From Mycolicibacter acidiphilus (lineage in GTDB: Bacteria; Actinomycetota; Actinomycetes; Mycobacteriales; Mycobacteriaceae): 64,000 nucleotides of DNA. The notes beneath the pieces were generated by a model. The model did no database searches, was not told the DNA's origin, and was given only the letters and a program-made list of their open reading frames with translations. Location: contig NZ_JAHCLR010000010.1 of NCBI RefSeq assembly GCF_018455725.1, forward strand, positions 36,696 through 100,695, read 5' to 3'. The position numbers and the translations under genes were made by a program. This document shows, in pieces, positions 19,755-30,023 of the stretch; within the stretch, counting starts at the first letter, position 1; each line of letters begins with the position of its first letter.

Positions 19755-22391
19755 TTACCCAGTGACCTCGAACATGCCGCGGGCGCCGTTCTCGGCGTGC
19801 CGCAGGTCGTGATCCATGATCATGTAATGCCCGGGCTCCGGGAACGTCATCTCGACGAACCCGCCCTGTGCGGGCGCCAGGTCCAGGGCCTGTGAGCCTC
19901 CCGAACCGCCCGGGCCGCCCGACTGCAGCAGCCAGGCACCCTCCTTGTAGACGGTGTCGAACTGGGTACCGACGACATGGAACGCGACCGTCTCGCCGGG
20001 ACCGGCGTTGATCACCCAGACCCGCACCCGCTCACCGGCGCGGACCGTTAGCGGGGCGTGCTCGTACTGGTCGGCCATCCCGTTGAACATCCAGCCGTCG
20101 GGCTGATTGGCGCGGATTGCGGTGACCTTCTGTTCGCTGCCCGGATCGCCGGTGAACAGCTGGGCGCCGACCAACGCGTACTCGTGGTCGACCGCCGGCA
20201 GGCCGGGCGGGTCGATGATCACCGCCCCGTACATGCCGTTGGCGATGTGCAGCGACATCGGCTTGGTGCTGCAGTGGTACAGCCAGGCGCCGGCCCGCCG
20301 CGCGGTGAACTTGTAGACCAGCTTCTCCCCCGGCGCGATCGTGCGCATCGGCTGGTCGGGGGCCAGGGCACCGGCATGGAAATCCAGGCCGTGCCCCATT
20401 GACGTGTCGTTGATCAGGGTCAGCTCGAACTGGTCGCCGACCCGACCGTGCAGGATCGGGCCGGGTTCCGTGCCACCCCACGTCCAGCGGGTCTCCTTCT
20501 TGCCCGGGGCCACCTCCAGTTCCCGGTCCAGTGCGCGCAACTCCACCCGGTGCAGTTTCTCCGGGCCGACCAGGGCCAGCTCCGGGTTGTACGGCTGCCA
20601 GCCCGGGGAGGGGTCGCCGGTCAGGTTCAGCGGGGTTACCGCCGGCCCGTGGTCCATGTTCATGTCGTCGCCATGCTGGTGGGCGCGGGGCTTGCCGCCG
20701 ATCGCGCGGATCTCCATCGTCATGCCGGCGGCACGGTGCCCGGGCACGTCGCACCACACGTCGTGGTCGGTGTCGACCACACCCAGGTCGACCACCGCGG
20801 TCTGCCCCAACCCGAGCCGCGGGGTGTGCTGGCCGGTGTCGACACGCAGGTCGTGCGGCAGCGCCTCGTCGTTGGTCACCCGCAGCACCAGGTGGGTGCC
20901 GGCCGGAACCGACACCACGGCCGGGCTGAATCGCATGTCCTTCAAGCCGACGTCGACGGTCTTGGCGTCGGCGGCGATCTTCACCCCGGCGTGCTGCGGC
21001 AGGCTGCCGCCCAGTGTGGTGGCCAGCACGACGCTGGCGGCGGCCGCCGTCGCAACCGCGCCGGTCATCGGCCAGCTGCGGGATTTCTCCACGGCTTCGG
21101 CGTTGATCTCGCCGCGCACCAGGACCGGGATGATCAGCGCCAGCGCCAGCCACAGGAAGCTGCCGACGCCGATCGCCGCGAGCGCCCAGCCGATGAGCTG
21201 CACCGGGAACCACCAGTGCCCGGCGACCAGCGGAACGGCGATGTTCAGTGCCAGCAGCCGGGCCTGCCAGCCGCGAGCCAGGTAGGCGATGACCGCTTTG
21301 CGCTGCGGCGGGCCGTGCGCGGTGAGCACCGGCACCATCTCGGTCAGGGCACCCATCAACACCTGCGCGACGAAACCGACGGCCAGCAGCGGCATCACGG
21401 TCGTCTCGATGAGGTTGGGCAGATAGCCCGCGGAGCGGGTCGCGATCAGCCCGATGATCTCGATCAGCACCGCCACGCCCAGCCACACCGTCGCCGCGGC
21501 CAGCATCCAGGCCGCCGGGCCGTTGGGCTGCCGGGTCGGCCGCAGCGCCACCACCGTGATGACGACACCGGCGAGGTAGACGGCGAATGCGACCGCGGTC
21601 AGCCAGACGCTGTCCATGAGCAGGCCGATGACCGCCAGCCCCAGCCCGACGGCCATCGTCGGCAGTGTGCGGTGCGCCAGGCTGTAGCTGCGCGGGGTGA
21701 TCTTCTCCCGCATCGTCGTCGGCCAGAGCGTGAACAGCGTGCCGATCACGGTCAGGCCGATCCAGCCGTAGAGCATGACATGGACGTGGGTGGTCCACAG
21801 CCGGGCGTACCAGTGGTGCACGCCGAACGCCATGCTGGCACCGGCCAGCGCCCCGATCAGCAGCGCCACGATCGCCGCCAGGTAGAAGTCGACCAGGTAG
21901 TCGAAGCGCGCCGACAGCGCCTTCTTCTTCATCGCGATCAGCTCGGCGCCGTGCACCACGGCGACGATCGCGACCACCGCCCCGGCAACACCGGTGATGG
22001 TCTCGGCATTGATCCACACGCCGGTCAGTGCGGCGATGACCGCCACGTTGAGCACCGCGACCTTCGCGGCGAGATGCCACTCCGGCTGATCCGGCACCCG
22101 GCACAGCGTGGTGGTGAAGTGCCCCGACCAGATGATGATCGCGTTGGTGGCGGCGCCGAGCAGCAGCGCGTGCACAGCCAGCCAGATCGGGTGGTCGATG
22201 ACGTCGTGGGCGATCAGCAGTGCCACCGTGACCAGCAGCCAGCCCAGCACCACCAGGTTCGACGCGATGAACACCGGCCCGCGGGCACCGCCGCGCCGCT
22301 TGCGGATCACCGGCGGCGGCGCCGCGGCCGCCGGTTTCGTCCCGGTCGGCGGGGTGGTCCCTTTCGGCGGCGGCGGCCCCAGCTGAATCAT
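19755..22391 (-). CDS. Membrane-anchored multicopper protein: polytopic N-terminus + extra cupredoxin + NirK/AniA-like two-domain copper nitrite reductase
   Basis: 878 residues. After a proline-rich cytosolic start (1-35), about 11 hydrophobic segments run from 40 to 460, with conserved-looking VHHWYARLWTTHVH (H192, H193, H202, H204) and WPTTMREK recalling NnrS/haem-copper-oxidase-like membrane domains. A single cupredoxin (475-562) carries a full type 1 copper set: H513, C547, H552, M557. A His/Met/Asp-rich linker (571-581) follows. The last two cupredoxins (590-878) align by eye with AniA/NirK: H667, C707, H715, M720 for type 1 copper; H672, H706, H861 for type 2 copper; D670 and H805 at the catalytic positions. 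The likely reaction is nitrite to NO on the outer face of the membrane; an oxidase function is possible. It lies between citE and bkdA, same strand. Confidence 0.8.
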   Translation of the reverse strand: MIQLGPPPPKGTTPPTGTKPAAAAPPPVIRKRRGGARGPVFIASNLVVLGWLLVTVALLIAHDVIDHPIWLAVHALLLGAATNAIIIWSGHFTTTLCRVPDQPEWHLAAKVAVLNVAVIAALTGVWINAETITGVAGAVVAIVAVVHGAELIAMKKKALSARFDYLVDFYLAAIVALLIGALAGASMAFGVHHWYARLWTTHVHVMLYGWIGLTVIGTLFTLWPTTMREKITPRSYSLAHRTLPTMAVGLGLAVIGLLMDSVWLTAVAFAVYLAGVVITVVALRPTRQPNGPAAWMLAAATVWLGVAVLIEIIGLIATRSAGYLPNLIETTVMPLLAVGFVAQVLMGALTEMVPVLTAHGPPQRKAVIAYLARGWQARLLALNIAVPLVAGHWWFPVQLIGWALAAIGVGSFLWLALALIIPVLVRGEINAEAVEKSRSWPMTGAVATAAAASVVLATTLGGSLPQHAGVKIAADAKTVDVGLKDMRFSPAVVSVPAGTHLVLRVTNDEALPHDLRVDTGQHTPRLGLGQTAVVDLGVVDTDHDVWCDVPGHRAAGMTMEIRAIGGKPRAHQHGDDMNMDHGPAVTPLNLTGDPSPGWQPYNPELALVGPEKLHRVELRALDRELEVAPGKKETRWTWGGTEPGPILHGRVGDQFELTLINDTSMGHGLDFHAGALAPDQPMRTIAPGEKLVYKFTARRAGAWLYHCSTKPMSLHIANGMYGAVIIDPPGLPAVDHEYALVGAQLFTGDPGSEQKVTAIRANQPDGWMFNGMADQYEHAPLTVRAGERVRVWVINAGPGETVAFHVVGTQFDTVYKEGAWLLQSGGPGGSGGSQALDLAPAQGGFVEMTFPEPGHYMIMDHDLRHAENGARGMFEVTG

Positions 22392-22530
22392 GCCCGTCAG
22401 GCTACGGGGGCCGGACCGCCGTCCGGAAGTGACTTCCGGCCCATGGTCGCTCGGCCGGCAGCGACCTGCGCCACACGAACAATCCGCGCGCCGGCATCAT
22501 CCGGGAGCGCACCCCGGGAGGGTTGCACTG

Positions 22531-23340
22531 CTAATTCGCCCGCCGCAGAATCGCTTCGGCGTGCCGCAGCACCGGGGCGTCCACCATCTGCCCCTCGAAA
22601 GCGAACACCCCGCGCTCGGTCGCCGCGGTGGCCAGCACGCGCTGCGCCCAGTCCACCTGCTCGGCGGCCGGCCGGTAGGCGTCGCGCACCACCGCAAGCT
22701 GGCTCGGGTGGATGCACACGGTGGCGTCGAACCCCACCGCCACCGCATCGCACGCCTCGGCCCGCAGCCCGTCAAGGTCGGCGATGTCGAGGTGCACGGC
22801 GTCGAGTTTGACCCGGCCGAACGCCGCCGCCGCCAGCAGCACGGCCGAGCGGGCGTGCCGGGCCACGTCGCGGTAGCCGCCGTCCGGCCGCCGGCTGGAC
22901 CCACCGCCCAGCCCGGCGACCAGATCCTCGGCGCCCCACATCATCGCCACGGTGTTGTCGGCGGCGGCGATCTCGGCGGCGAACACCACCCCGCGCGGGG
23001 TTTCGGCCAGCGCGATCACCTGCCGGGGGGCCAGCGCCACGACCTGGGCGGCGGACTCGGTTTTCGCCAGCATCACGGCGGTGTAGGCGGTGCCGGCCAG
23101 TGCTTCCAGGTCGGCGGCCTGGTCCGCGGTGCCCGCTGGGTTCACCCGCACCACGGTGCAGGCCGGGTCCAGCGGGGTCTGCCGCAGCGCTTGACGGGCG
23201 GCGGGCCGGTCGGCGGCGGCCACCCCGTCCTCCAGGTCGAGGATGACCACGTCGGCGACCGCGGCGGCTTTGGCGAACCGCTCCGGGCGGTCGGCCGGGC
23301 AGAACAGCCAGGCCGGGCCGGCGGCGGCTGTGTTGTTCAT
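22531..23340 (-). CDS. citE: CitE-like beta-hydroxyacyl-CoA lyase (HpcH/HpaI family)
   Basis: 269 residues, TIM-barrel lyase. Metal/substrate motifs: [19 protein letters not shown] (D35, E37), [32 protein letters not shown] and [16 protein letters not shown]. The M. tuberculosis orthologue Rv2498c is known to cleave (S)-citramalyl-CoA and (R)-HMG-CoA, joining itaconate breakdown and leucine catabolism; that fits the neighbouring maoC-like, fadE19, accA1/accD1 and scoA/scoB genes. It is shorter than classical citrate lyase beta and lacks alpha and gamma partners. The start overlaps the maoC-like stop (ATGA). It is followed by the NirK-like gene after 139 bp. Confidence 0.88.
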   Translation of the reverse strand: MNNTAAAGPAWLFCPADRPERFAKAAAVADVVILDLEDGVAAADRPAARQALRQTPLDPACTVVRVNPAGTADQAADLEALAGTAYTAVMLAKTESAAQVVALAPRQVIALAETPRGVVFAAEIAAADNTVAMMWGAEDLVAGLGGGSSRRPDGGYRDVARHARSAVLLAAAAFGRVKLDAVHLDIADLDGLRAEACDAVAVGFDATVCIHPSQLAVVRDAYRPAAEQVDWAQRVLATAATERGVFAFEGQMVDAPVLRHAEAILRRAN

Positions 23341-23843
23341 GCGACGGGCCGCTTGTGCACCAGGGTGGCGCGGGTGGCGCGGGCGACGACGTCACCGTGC
23401 TGGTTGCGGGCGATGTGCTCCAGGGTGACGATGCCCTCCCCGGGCCGGCTCTTCGATTCCCGCAGGCCGGTGCAGATGCTCTCCGCGTACAGCGTGTCGC
23501 CGTGGTAGACGGGGTTGGGGAACGACACATCGGTGAACCCCAGGTTGGCCACGATCGTGCCCTGCGTCAGCTGTGCCACCGACAGGCCGACCATCGTCGA
23601 GAGTGTGAACATCGAATTCACCAGCCGCTGACCGTGGAAGCCCGGCTGCTGCGAAGCCCACACCGCGTCCAGGTGCAGCGGCTGGATGTTCATCGTCAGC
23701 GTGGTGAACAGCACGTTGTCGGCCTCGGTCACGGTGCGGCCGGGCCGGTGCAGGTAGGTGGTGCCGACCTCGTACTCCTCGAACCACAGGCCGCGCTGCT
23801 CGACGACCTTGCCGGCGCCCGGTGCCGGTTCCGGGGTGCTCAC
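23337..23843 (-). CDS. MaoC-like enoyl-CoA hydratase (Rv2499c type)
   Basis: 168 residues, hot-dog fold. Visible motifs: [40 protein letters not shown] (the MaoC catalytic region with D and H), [18 protein letters not shown] and [30 protein letters not shown]. The family hydrates trans-2-enoyl-CoAs. In this operon a mesaconyl/itaconyl-CoA or methylglutaconyl-CoA type substrate is likely (inference). Both ends overlap neighbours by 4 nt (citE downstream, fadE19 upstream), indicating translational coupling. Confidence 0.87.
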   Translation of the reverse strand: MSTPEPAPGAGKVVEQRGLWFEEYEVGTTYLHRPGRTVTEADNVLFTTLTMNIQPLHLDAVWASQQPGFHGQRLVNSMFTLSTMVGLSVAQLTQGTIVANLGFTDVSFPNPVYHGDTLYAESICTGLRESKSRPGEGIVTLEHIARNQHGDVVARATRATLVHKRPVA

Positions 23844-25003
23844 GCCAGCCCCAGCGACCGGGCGATCAGCATCAGTTGCACCTCGGTGGTGCCCTCACCG
23901 ATCTCCAGGATCTTGGAATCCCGGTAGTGCCGGGCCACCGGGTACTCGTTCATGAAGCCGTAGCCGCCGTGGATCTGGGTGGCGTCGCGGGCGTTATCCA
24001 TCGCGGCCTCCGAGGAGATCATCTTCGCGATCGATGCCTCCTTCTTGAACGGCTTGCCCGCCAGCATCTTCGCGGCCGCGTCGTAGTAGGCGGTCCGGGC
24101 GACGTGGGCACGCGCCTCCATCCGGGCGATCTTGAAGCTGATCGCCTGATACTCCGCGATTTTCCGGCCGAACGACTCGCGTTCCTTGGCGTATTTGACG
24201 CTCTCGTCGACGCAGCCCTGGGCGACTCCGGTGGCCACCGCGGCGATCGCGATGCGGCCCTCGTCCAGGATGGACAGGAAGTTCGCGTAGCCCCGGCCCT
24301 CCTCGCCGAGCAGATTCTCCGCCGGGACGCGCGCGTCGGCGAACGTCAGACCGTGGGTGTCCGAGGCGTTCCAGCCGACCTTGTTGTAGGCCGGTTCGAC
24401 GGTGAAGCCCGGGGTGCCGGCCGGGACGACGATCGACGAGATCTGCTTTCGGCCGTCGGCGCCGGTTCCGGTGACGGCGGTGACGGTGACCAGGCTGGTG
24501 ATGTCGGTGCCGGAGTTGGTGATGAACTGCTTGGCGCCGTTGATCACCCACTCACCGTTGTCCAGTCGGGCGGTGGTGCGGGTGCCGCCGGCATCCGAGC
24601 CCGCCCCCGGTTCGGTGAGCCCGAAACCGGCCAGTGCCCGGCCCGACGTCAGCGCGGGCAGCCACCGCTGCTTCTGCTGCTCGCTGCCGAACCGGTAGAT
24701 CGGCATCGCGCCCAGGCCCACCCCGGCTTCCAGGGTCATCGCCACCGACTGGTCGACCTTGCCGAGTTCCTCCAGCGCGAGCGCCAGCGCGAAGTAGTCG
24801 CCGCCCATGCCGCCGTACTCCTCGGGGAACGGCAGGCCGAACAGCCCCATCTCCCCCATCTTGGCGATCACCTCGTACGGGAAGCTGTGCTCCTCATCGT
24901 GTTTGGCGGCCACCGGGGCGACGACGGTGCGGGCGAACTCGCCGACCGTGTCCCGCAGGTCCTGGTATTCCTTGGGCAGTTCGGTTGCCACCGCTGTCGT
25001 CAT
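23840..25003 (-). CDS. fadE19: Acyl-CoA dehydrogenase FadE19
   Basis: 387 residues, standard short/branched-chain ACAD length. Motifs: [19 protein letters not shown] (FAD/substrate binding, about 130-148), [21 protein letters not shown], AFxYA-type helix region, and [30 protein letters not shown]353 in NEYP lies at the position of the catalytic base in SCAD-type enzymes. Given its neighbours it probably oxidises isovaleryl-CoA or another branched acyl-CoA and passes electrons to ETF. Coupled by 4 nt overlaps to accA1 upstream and the maoC-like gene downstream. Confidence 0.92.
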   Translation of the reverse strand: MTTAVATELPKEYQDLRDTVGEFARTVVAPVAAKHDEEHSFPYEVIAKMGEMGLFGLPFPEEYGGMGGDYFALALALEELGKVDQSVAMTLEAGVGLGAMPIYRFGSEQQKQRWLPALTSGRALAGFGLTEPGAGSDAGGTRTTARLDNGEWVINGAKQFITNSGTDITSLVTVTAVTGTGADGRKQISSIVVPAGTPGFTVEPAYNKVGWNASDTHGLTFADARVPAENLLGEEGRGYANFLSILDEGRIAIAAVATGVAQGCVDESVKYAKERESFGRKIAEYQAISFKIARMEARAHVARTAYYDAAAKMLAGKPFKKEASIAKMISSEAAMDNARDATQIHGGYGFMNEYPVARHYRDSKILEIGEGTTEVQLMLIARSLGLA

Positions 25004-27003
25004 TTCCCGTCCTCACTCTGCTCGGGTGCCACCCGCGCCAACACCTGATCGACCTTCACCTGATCGCCCACCGCCACCAGCACCGCCACTCGGCCGGCGG
25101 CCGGCGCGGTGAGCGTGTGTTCCATCTTCATCGCCTCGACGACCACCACCGGGTCGCCTTCTGCGACCACGTCATCGGACGCCACGTTGACGGCGATGAC
25201 GCTGCCTGGCATCGGGCTGACGATCTCGGCGCTGCGCGGCCCGGCGGCTCGGTTCACCCGCTGCTCCTCGGCCTCCCGGAGTTGCCAGGTGCCGCGTTCG
25301 TCGGCGAGCCACAGGTGGCCGTCGGATTCGGCGAACATCAGCCGGCGTCGCCGCCCGTCCAGCGTCACGGTCAGCTGGTGCTGCCCGACCTCGATGGTGG
25401 CGTCGAGGGTGTCACCGTCACCGACCTGAACGCGCGCGGATTGCGGTGTGCCCCAGACCGAGACGGTCTCCGAGCGCAGCGGGGTGCGCAGTTCGGTGCG
25501 GACCGGCGCGGGTGTACCGACACGCCAGCCGCTGGGCTCCGCCCACAGCGATTTCAGCGCGTTTCGTCCCGCTGAGCGCGCATTTTCGCGCCGAAATCGC
25601 GCAACGAAGAGCGCACCGGCGGCGAGCACGTCGTCGGGGGCCGGTGTCGGGTGGAAGTCGGCGACCCGCAGGTCGAGCAGTTCGGTGTCCAGGTCACCGG
25701 CGACGACCCGTTCGTCGGCGAGCAGGAACCGCAGGAACTCGATGTTGGTCTGCACCCCGAGCACCGCGGTGTCGGCCAGCGCGGCGTCCAGCCGGGCCAG
25801 TGCCTGACCCCGGTCGGCGCCGTAGCCGATCACCTTGGACAGCATCGGGTCGTAATCGCTGCCGACGACGGTGCCCTGGCGCAGCGACGAGTCCACCCGC
25901 ACCTCGGTCGGCTCGTGCAGCGCCAGCACGGTCCCGCCGGTGGGCAGGAAGCCGCGCGCCGGGTCCTCGGCGTACACCCGCGCCTCCACGGCGTGCCCGG
26001 TCAGCGTGATGTCGTCCTGGGCGAACCCCAGCTTCTCGCCGGCCGCGACCCGCAATTGCCACTCGACCAGGTCCAGCCCGGTGACCAATTCGGTGACCGG
26101 GTGCTCCACCTGCAGCCGGGTGTTCATCTCCATGAAGAAGAACTCGTCGGGCTCGTCGGCGGAGACGATGAACTCCACCGTCCCGGCCCCGGTGTAGTCG
26201 ACGCTGCGGGCGGTGTTGCAAGCCGCGGTGCCGATCCGATCCCGGGTCACCGCATCCAGCAGCGGTGACGGCGCCTCCTCGATGACCTTCTGGTGACGGC
26301 GCTGCAGGCTGCATTCCCGCTCGCCGAGGTGCACCACGTTGCCGTGGGTGTCGGCGAGGATCTGCACCTCGATGTGGCGGGGCCGCAGCACGAACCGTTC
26401 CAGGAACAGCGTGTCGTCGCCGAACGCCGAGGCGGCCTCGCGCCGGGCGGTGACCAGTGCCGCGCGCAGGTCGGCCGGATCGTGCACCAGGTGCATGCCC
26501 TTGCCGCCGCCGCCGGCCGACGGTTTGATCAGCACCGGGTAGCCGATGTCGGCGGCCGCCGCGGCCAGGTCGTCGTCGGTCAGGCCGGGGCGGGCGATGC
26601 CCGGCACCACAGGTACATCAAACGCCGAGACGGTCCGTTTCGCGGCGATCTTGTCGCCCATCACCTCGATGGCGTGCGCCGGGGGGCCGACGAACGCGAT
26701 CCCGGCCGCGGTGCAGGCGGCGGCGAATTCGGCGTTCTCGGAAAGGAACCCGTAGCCCGGGTGGATCGCTTGCGCGCCGGTGGTCAAGGCCGCTTCGACC
26801 ACCGTGCGGATCGACAGGTAGCTGTCGACGGCCGGGGCCGGCCCGAGCCGCACCGCGGTGTCGGCCTCGGCCACGTGCCGCGCGTCGGCATCGGCGTCGC
26901 TGTAAACAGCCACCGAGCGGATGCCCAGTCGGCGCAGTGTGCGGATCACCCGAACCGCGATCTCGCCGCGGTTGGCCACCAGAACGGTTTCAAACATGCC
27001 CAT
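25000..27003 (-). CDS. accA1: Acyl-CoA carboxylase alpha subunit AccA1 (biotin carboxylase + BCCP)
   Basis: 667 residues. Biotin carboxylase domain: [22 protein letters not shown] at the N-terminus, [14 protein letters not shown], the ATP-grasp loop [49 protein letters not shown]. The C-terminal biotinyl domain has [10 protein letters not shown] with biotinylated K626. With AccD1 it forms the 3-methylcrotonyl-CoA carboxylase of leucine breakdown. The start at 27003 shares one base with the accD1 stop (TGATG); the internal ATG at 26997 is an alternative. Linker region about 500-600 is variable, as usual. Confidence 0.93.
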   Translation of the reverse strand: MGMFETVLVANRGEIAVRVIRTLRRLGIRSVAVYSDADADARHVAEADTAVRLGPAPAVDSYLSIRTVVEAALTTGAQAIHPGYGFLSENAEFAAACTAAGIAFVGPPAHAIEVMGDKIAAKRTVSAFDVPVVPGIARPGLTDDDLAAAAADIGYPVLIKPSAGGGGKGMHLVHDPADLRAALVTARREAASAFGDDTLFLERFVLRPRHIEVQILADTHGNVVHLGERECSLQRRHQKVIEEAPSPLLDAVTRDRIGTAACNTARSVDYTGAGTVEFIVSADEPDEFFFMEMNTRLQVEHPVTELVTGLDLVEWQLRVAAGEKLGFAQDDITLTGHAVEARVYAEDPARGFLPTGGTVLALHEPTEVRVDSSLRQGTVVGSDYDPMLSKVIGYGADRGQALARLDAALADTAVLGVQTNIEFLRFLLADERVVAGDLDTELLDLRVADFHPTPAPDDVLAAGALFVARFRRENARSAGRNALKSLWAEPSGWRVGTPAPVRTELRTPLRSETVSVWGTPQSARVQVGDGDTLDATIEVGQHQLTVTLDGRRRRLMFAESDGHLWLADERGTWQLREAEEQRVNRAAGPRSAEIVSPMPGSVIAVNVASDDVVAEGDPVVVVEAMKMEHTLTAPAAGRVAVLVAVGDQVKVDQVLARVAPEQSEDGK

Positions 27004-28568
27004 CACATCCGGAATACGCCGTAGGAGACCGGTTCCAGCGGTGCGTTGGCGCACACCGAAAGCGCCAGGCCCAGAACGGTTCTGGTGTCGGCCGGGTCGA
27101 TGATGCCGTCGTCCCACAGTCGGGCCGTCGAGTAGTAGGGGTTGCCTTGGTCCTCGTACTGGGCGCGGATCGGCGCCTTGAACGCCTCCTCCTCATCCGC
27201 CGACCAGGGTTTGCCCGCGGCGCTGAGCTGTTCGCCGCGCACGGTCGCCAGCACCGAGGCGGCCTGCTCACCGCCCATCACGGAGATGCGGGCGTTCGGC
27301 CACATCCACAGGAACCGCGGCGAATACGCCCGGCCGCACATCGAATAGTTCCCGGCGCCGTAGGAGCCGCCGATCACCACGGTGAGCTTGGGCACCCGTG
27401 CGCAGGCCACCGCGGTGACCATCTTGGCGCCGTGCTTGGCGATGCCGCTCGCCTCGTAGTCGCGCCCCACCATGAATCCGGCGATGTTCTGCAGGAACAC
27501 CAGCGGGATCGACCGTTTGTCGCACAGTTCGATGAAATGCGCACCCTTGAGTGCGGATTCGCCGAACAGCACGCCGTTGTTGGCGACGATCCCGACCGGA
27601 TGGCCGTGGATGCGGGCGAACGCCGTCACCAGGGTTTTGCCGTATTCGGCCTTGAACTCGCTGAACTCGCTGCCGTCGACCAGCCGGGTGATGACCTGCC
27701 GCACGTCGTAGGGGATGCGCGGATCGGGCGGCACCAGGTCGTACAGGTCGGTCTGCGGATGATCCGGCTCGACCGTTTCGCTGACTTCCCAGGGGATTTC
27801 GCTGCGCGGCCCGAACGTCGCGGCGATCTGCCGGACGATCCGCAGTGCGTGCTCGTCGTCGTCGGCCAGGTAGTCGGTGACCCCGGAGACCTTCGAATGC
27901 AGGTCGCCGCCCCCGAGTTCCTCGGCGGTGACGACCTCCCCGGTGGCGGCTTTGACCAGGGGCGGCCCGCCCAGGAAGATCGTGCCCTGTTCGCGGACGA
28001 TGACGGCTTCGTCGCTCATCGCCGGCACGTAGGCGCCACCGGCCGTGCACGACCCGAGGACCGCGGCGATCTGCGGAATGCCCTTGGCGCTCATCGTCGC
28101 CTGGTTGAAGAAGATCCGGCCGAAGTGCTCACGGTCGGGGAACACCTCGTCCTGGCGGGGCAGGAACGCGCCACCGGAGTCCACCAGGTAGATGCAGGGC
28201 AACTGGTTGGCCAGCGCCACTTCCTGGGTGCGCAGATGCTTCTTCACCGAGATCGGGTAGTAGGTGCCGCCTTTGACGGTGGCGTCGTTGGCGACGACCG
28301 CGCATTCGCGGCCCGACACGCGTCCGATGCCGGCGATGATCCCGGCGCCCGGGCATTCGTCGTCGTACATGCCGTCGGCGGCGAGCGGGGCCAACTCCAG
28401 GAACGGGCTGCCCGGGTCGAGCAGCCGGTCCACCCGATCGCGCGGCAGCAGCTTGCCGCGGGCGACGTGCCGCTGGCGGGAGTGTTCGCTGCCGCCGAGG
28501 GCGGCGGTGGCCAGCTTGGCTTTCAGCTCGGCCACCAGCTGGCGGTGCTCATCGGCGAAGCCGCTCAT
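27003..28568 (-). CDS. accD1: Acyl-CoA carboxylase beta subunit AccD1 (carboxyltransferase)
   Basis: 521 residues, crotonase-type carboxyltransferase. Key parts: [66 protein letters not shown], the oxyanion region [19 protein letters not shown] in the N-half, and [23 protein letters not shown] with [20 protein letters not shown] in the C-half. It matches the 3-methylcrotonyl-CoA carboxylase beta type rather than propionyl-CoA AccD5. The start overlaps the scoB stop by 4 nt (28565-28568). Confidence 0.93.
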   Translation of the reverse strand: MSGFADEHRQLVAELKAKLATAALGGSEHSRQRHVARGKLLPRDRVDRLLDPGSPFLELAPLAADGMYDDECPGAGIIAGIGRVSGRECAVVANDATVKGGTYYPISVKKHLRTQEVALANQLPCIYLVDSGGAFLPRQDEVFPDREHFGRIFFNQATMSAKGIPQIAAVLGSCTAGGAYVPAMSDEAVIVREQGTIFLGGPPLVKAATGEVVTAEELGGGDLHSKVSGVTDYLADDDEHALRIVRQIAATFGPRSEIPWEVSETVEPDHPQTDLYDLVPPDPRIPYDVRQVITRLVDGSEFSEFKAEYGKTLVTAFARIHGHPVGIVANNGVLFGESALKGAHFIELCDKRSIPLVFLQNIAGFMVGRDYEASGIAKHGAKMVTAVACARVPKLTVVIGGSYGAGNYSMCGRAYSPRFLWMWPNARISVMGGEQAASVLATVRGEQLSAAGKPWSADEEEAFKAPIRAQYEDQGNPYYSTARLWDDGIIDPADTRTVLGLALSVCANAPLEPVSYGVFRM

Positions 28569-29206
28569 GCCGGCACCGAGATCGTCAGCGGGGCCAGGGT
28601 TTTCGCGACCACCTCGGCGACGTCGACACCGGGAGCGGTTTCGATCAGGTGCAGCCCGTTGGCGCGGACGTCGATGACGGCCAGATCGGTGATGATGCGG
28701 TCGACGCAGCGCGCCCCGGTCAGCGGCAGCGTGCAGTGCTCGACGATCTTGGCGGTGCCGTCCCTGGCGGTGTGCTCCATCATCACGATCACCTGTCGTG
28801 CCCCGTGCACCAGATCCATGGCGCCGCCCATCCCCTTGATCATCTTGCCGGGGATCATCCAGTTGGCCAGGTCGCCGGCGGCCGAGACCTGCATCGCGCC
28901 CAGCACCGCGACGTCGAGGTGCCCGCCGCGGATGATCCCGAACGACGCCGACGACGGGAAGAACGAGGCGCCGGGCAGGACCGTCACGGTCTCTTTGCCG
29001 GCGTTGATCAGGTCGGCGTCGAGGTCTTCGCGCCGCGGGTACGGCCCGACCCCGAGGATGCCGTTCTCCGAGTGCAGGACGACGGTGACACCGTCGGGAA
29101 TGTGGTTGGGGATCAGCGTGGGCAGGCCGATGCCCAGGTTGACGTACTGTCCGTCGCGCAGTTCGGCCGCGACCCGGGCGGCGAGTTCATCTCTGGTGAG
29201 CGCCAT
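28565..29206 (-). CDS. scoB: 3-oxoacid CoA-transferase subunit B (ScoB)
   Basis: 213 residues from ATG 29206. Class I CoA-transferase beta subunit with the catalytic glutamate in [10 protein letters not shown] (E47), [15 protein letters not shown] upstream of it and [28 protein letters not shown] later. With ScoA it moves CoA from succinyl-CoA to acetoacetate, or the reverse, connecting the leucine product acetoacetate with acetyl-CoA. The longer open frame to 29554 lies inside scoA in another frame and is rejected. Start and scoA stop share one base (TGATG). Confidence 0.92.
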   Translation of the reverse strand: MALTRDELAARVAAELRDGQYVNLGIGLPTLIPNHIPDGVTVVLHSENGILGVGPYPRREDLDADLINAGKETVTVLPGASFFPSSASFGIIRGGHLDVAVLGAMQVSAAGDLANWMIPGKMIKGMGGAMDLVHGARQVIVMMEHTARDGTAKIVEHCTLPLTGARCVDRIITDLAVIDVRANGLHLIETAPGVDVAEVVAKTLAPLTISVPA

Positions 29207-29952
29207 CAGCTTCGCACCGTCTCCCGTTCGATTCGCTTCACCGGGTCGGGCACATGCACCACGCGGTGCACATGGATACCCGGCGTGTGCACCCGGGCGG
29301 GATCGATCTCGCCCGGTTCGATCAGGTGCTCCACCTGCGCGATCGTCACCCGGCCCGCCGCCGCGCAGTCCGCGTTGAAGTTGCCCGCCGCCTCCCGGTA
29401 GACCAGGTTGCCGTGCCGGTCCCCCAGCCAGGCGTGCACCAGGGCGAAGTCGGTGCGGATCGCGGTCTCCAGCACGTAGCTGCGGCCGTCGAAGTCCCGA
29501 GTCTCCTTCGGCGGCGATGCCACCGCAACGCCGCCGGAACCGTCGTAGCGCCACGGCAGCCCGCCGTCGGCCACCTGGGTGCCCACGCCGGTCGGTGTGT
29601 AGAAGGCGGGAATGCCGGCGCCGCCGGCGCGCAGCCGCTCGGCCAGTGTGCCCTGCGGGGTCAGCTCCACCTCCAGCTCACCGGAGAGGAACTGTCGCGC
29701 GAACTCCTTGTTCTCCCCGACGTAGGAGCTGATCGTGCGCCGGATTCTCTTGTGCTCCAGCAGCAGTCCGAGTCCGATGCCGTCGACGCCGCAGTTGTTC
29801 GACACGGTTTCCAGGTCGCGGACGCCGAGTTCCAGCAGGGCGTCGATCAGCGCCTCGGGTATCCCGCACAGACCGAACCCGCCGACCGCCAACGAGCAGC
29901 CATCGGTCACGTCGGCGACGGCTGCCGCTGCCGATTCCACGACTTTGTCCAC
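29206..29952 (-). CDS. scoA: 3-oxoacid CoA-transferase subunit A (ScoA)
   Basis: 248 residues from GTG 29952, with a GAGAGGTG ribosome site about 9 nt upstream. CoA-binding glycine motif [20 protein letters not shown] (about 23-42), then [71 protein letters not shown], typical of class I alpha subunits. A perfect palindrome lies 20-41 nt upstream, so this gene probably starts its own transcription unit inside the locus. Confidence 0.92.
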   Translation of the reverse strand: MDKVVESAAAAVADVTDGCSLAVGGFGLCGIPEALIDALLELGVRDLETVSNNCGVDGIGLGLLLEHKRIRRTISSYVGENKEFARQFLSGELEVELTPQGTLAERLRAGGAGIPAFYTPTGVGTQVADGGLPWRYDGSGGVAVASPPKETRDFDGRSYVLETAIRTDFALVHAWLGDRHGNLVYREAAGNFNADCAAAGRVTIAQVEHLIEPGEIDPARVHTPGIHVHRVVHVPDPVKRIERETVRS

Positions 29953-29971
29953 TGCGCAGCACCTCTCGATA

Positions 29972-29993
29972 TCAGTTAATGCGCATTAACTGA
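29972..29993. promoter_or_regulatory. Perfect 22-bp palindrome, putative BkaR operator upstream of scoA
   Basis: The left arm TCAGTTAATGC is followed directly by its exact reverse complement GCATTAACTGA. The core is GTTAAT-GCGC-ATTAAC. It lies in the 71 bp gap between the fadD35 stop and the scoA start. The same 6-4-6 core layout recurs in the bkaR-fadD35 divergent region, which supports one TetR dimer family acting at both sites. Confidence 0.7.
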
Positions 29994-30023
29994 CGACGAC
30001 GATACCACCAACCGGCGGTGCCG

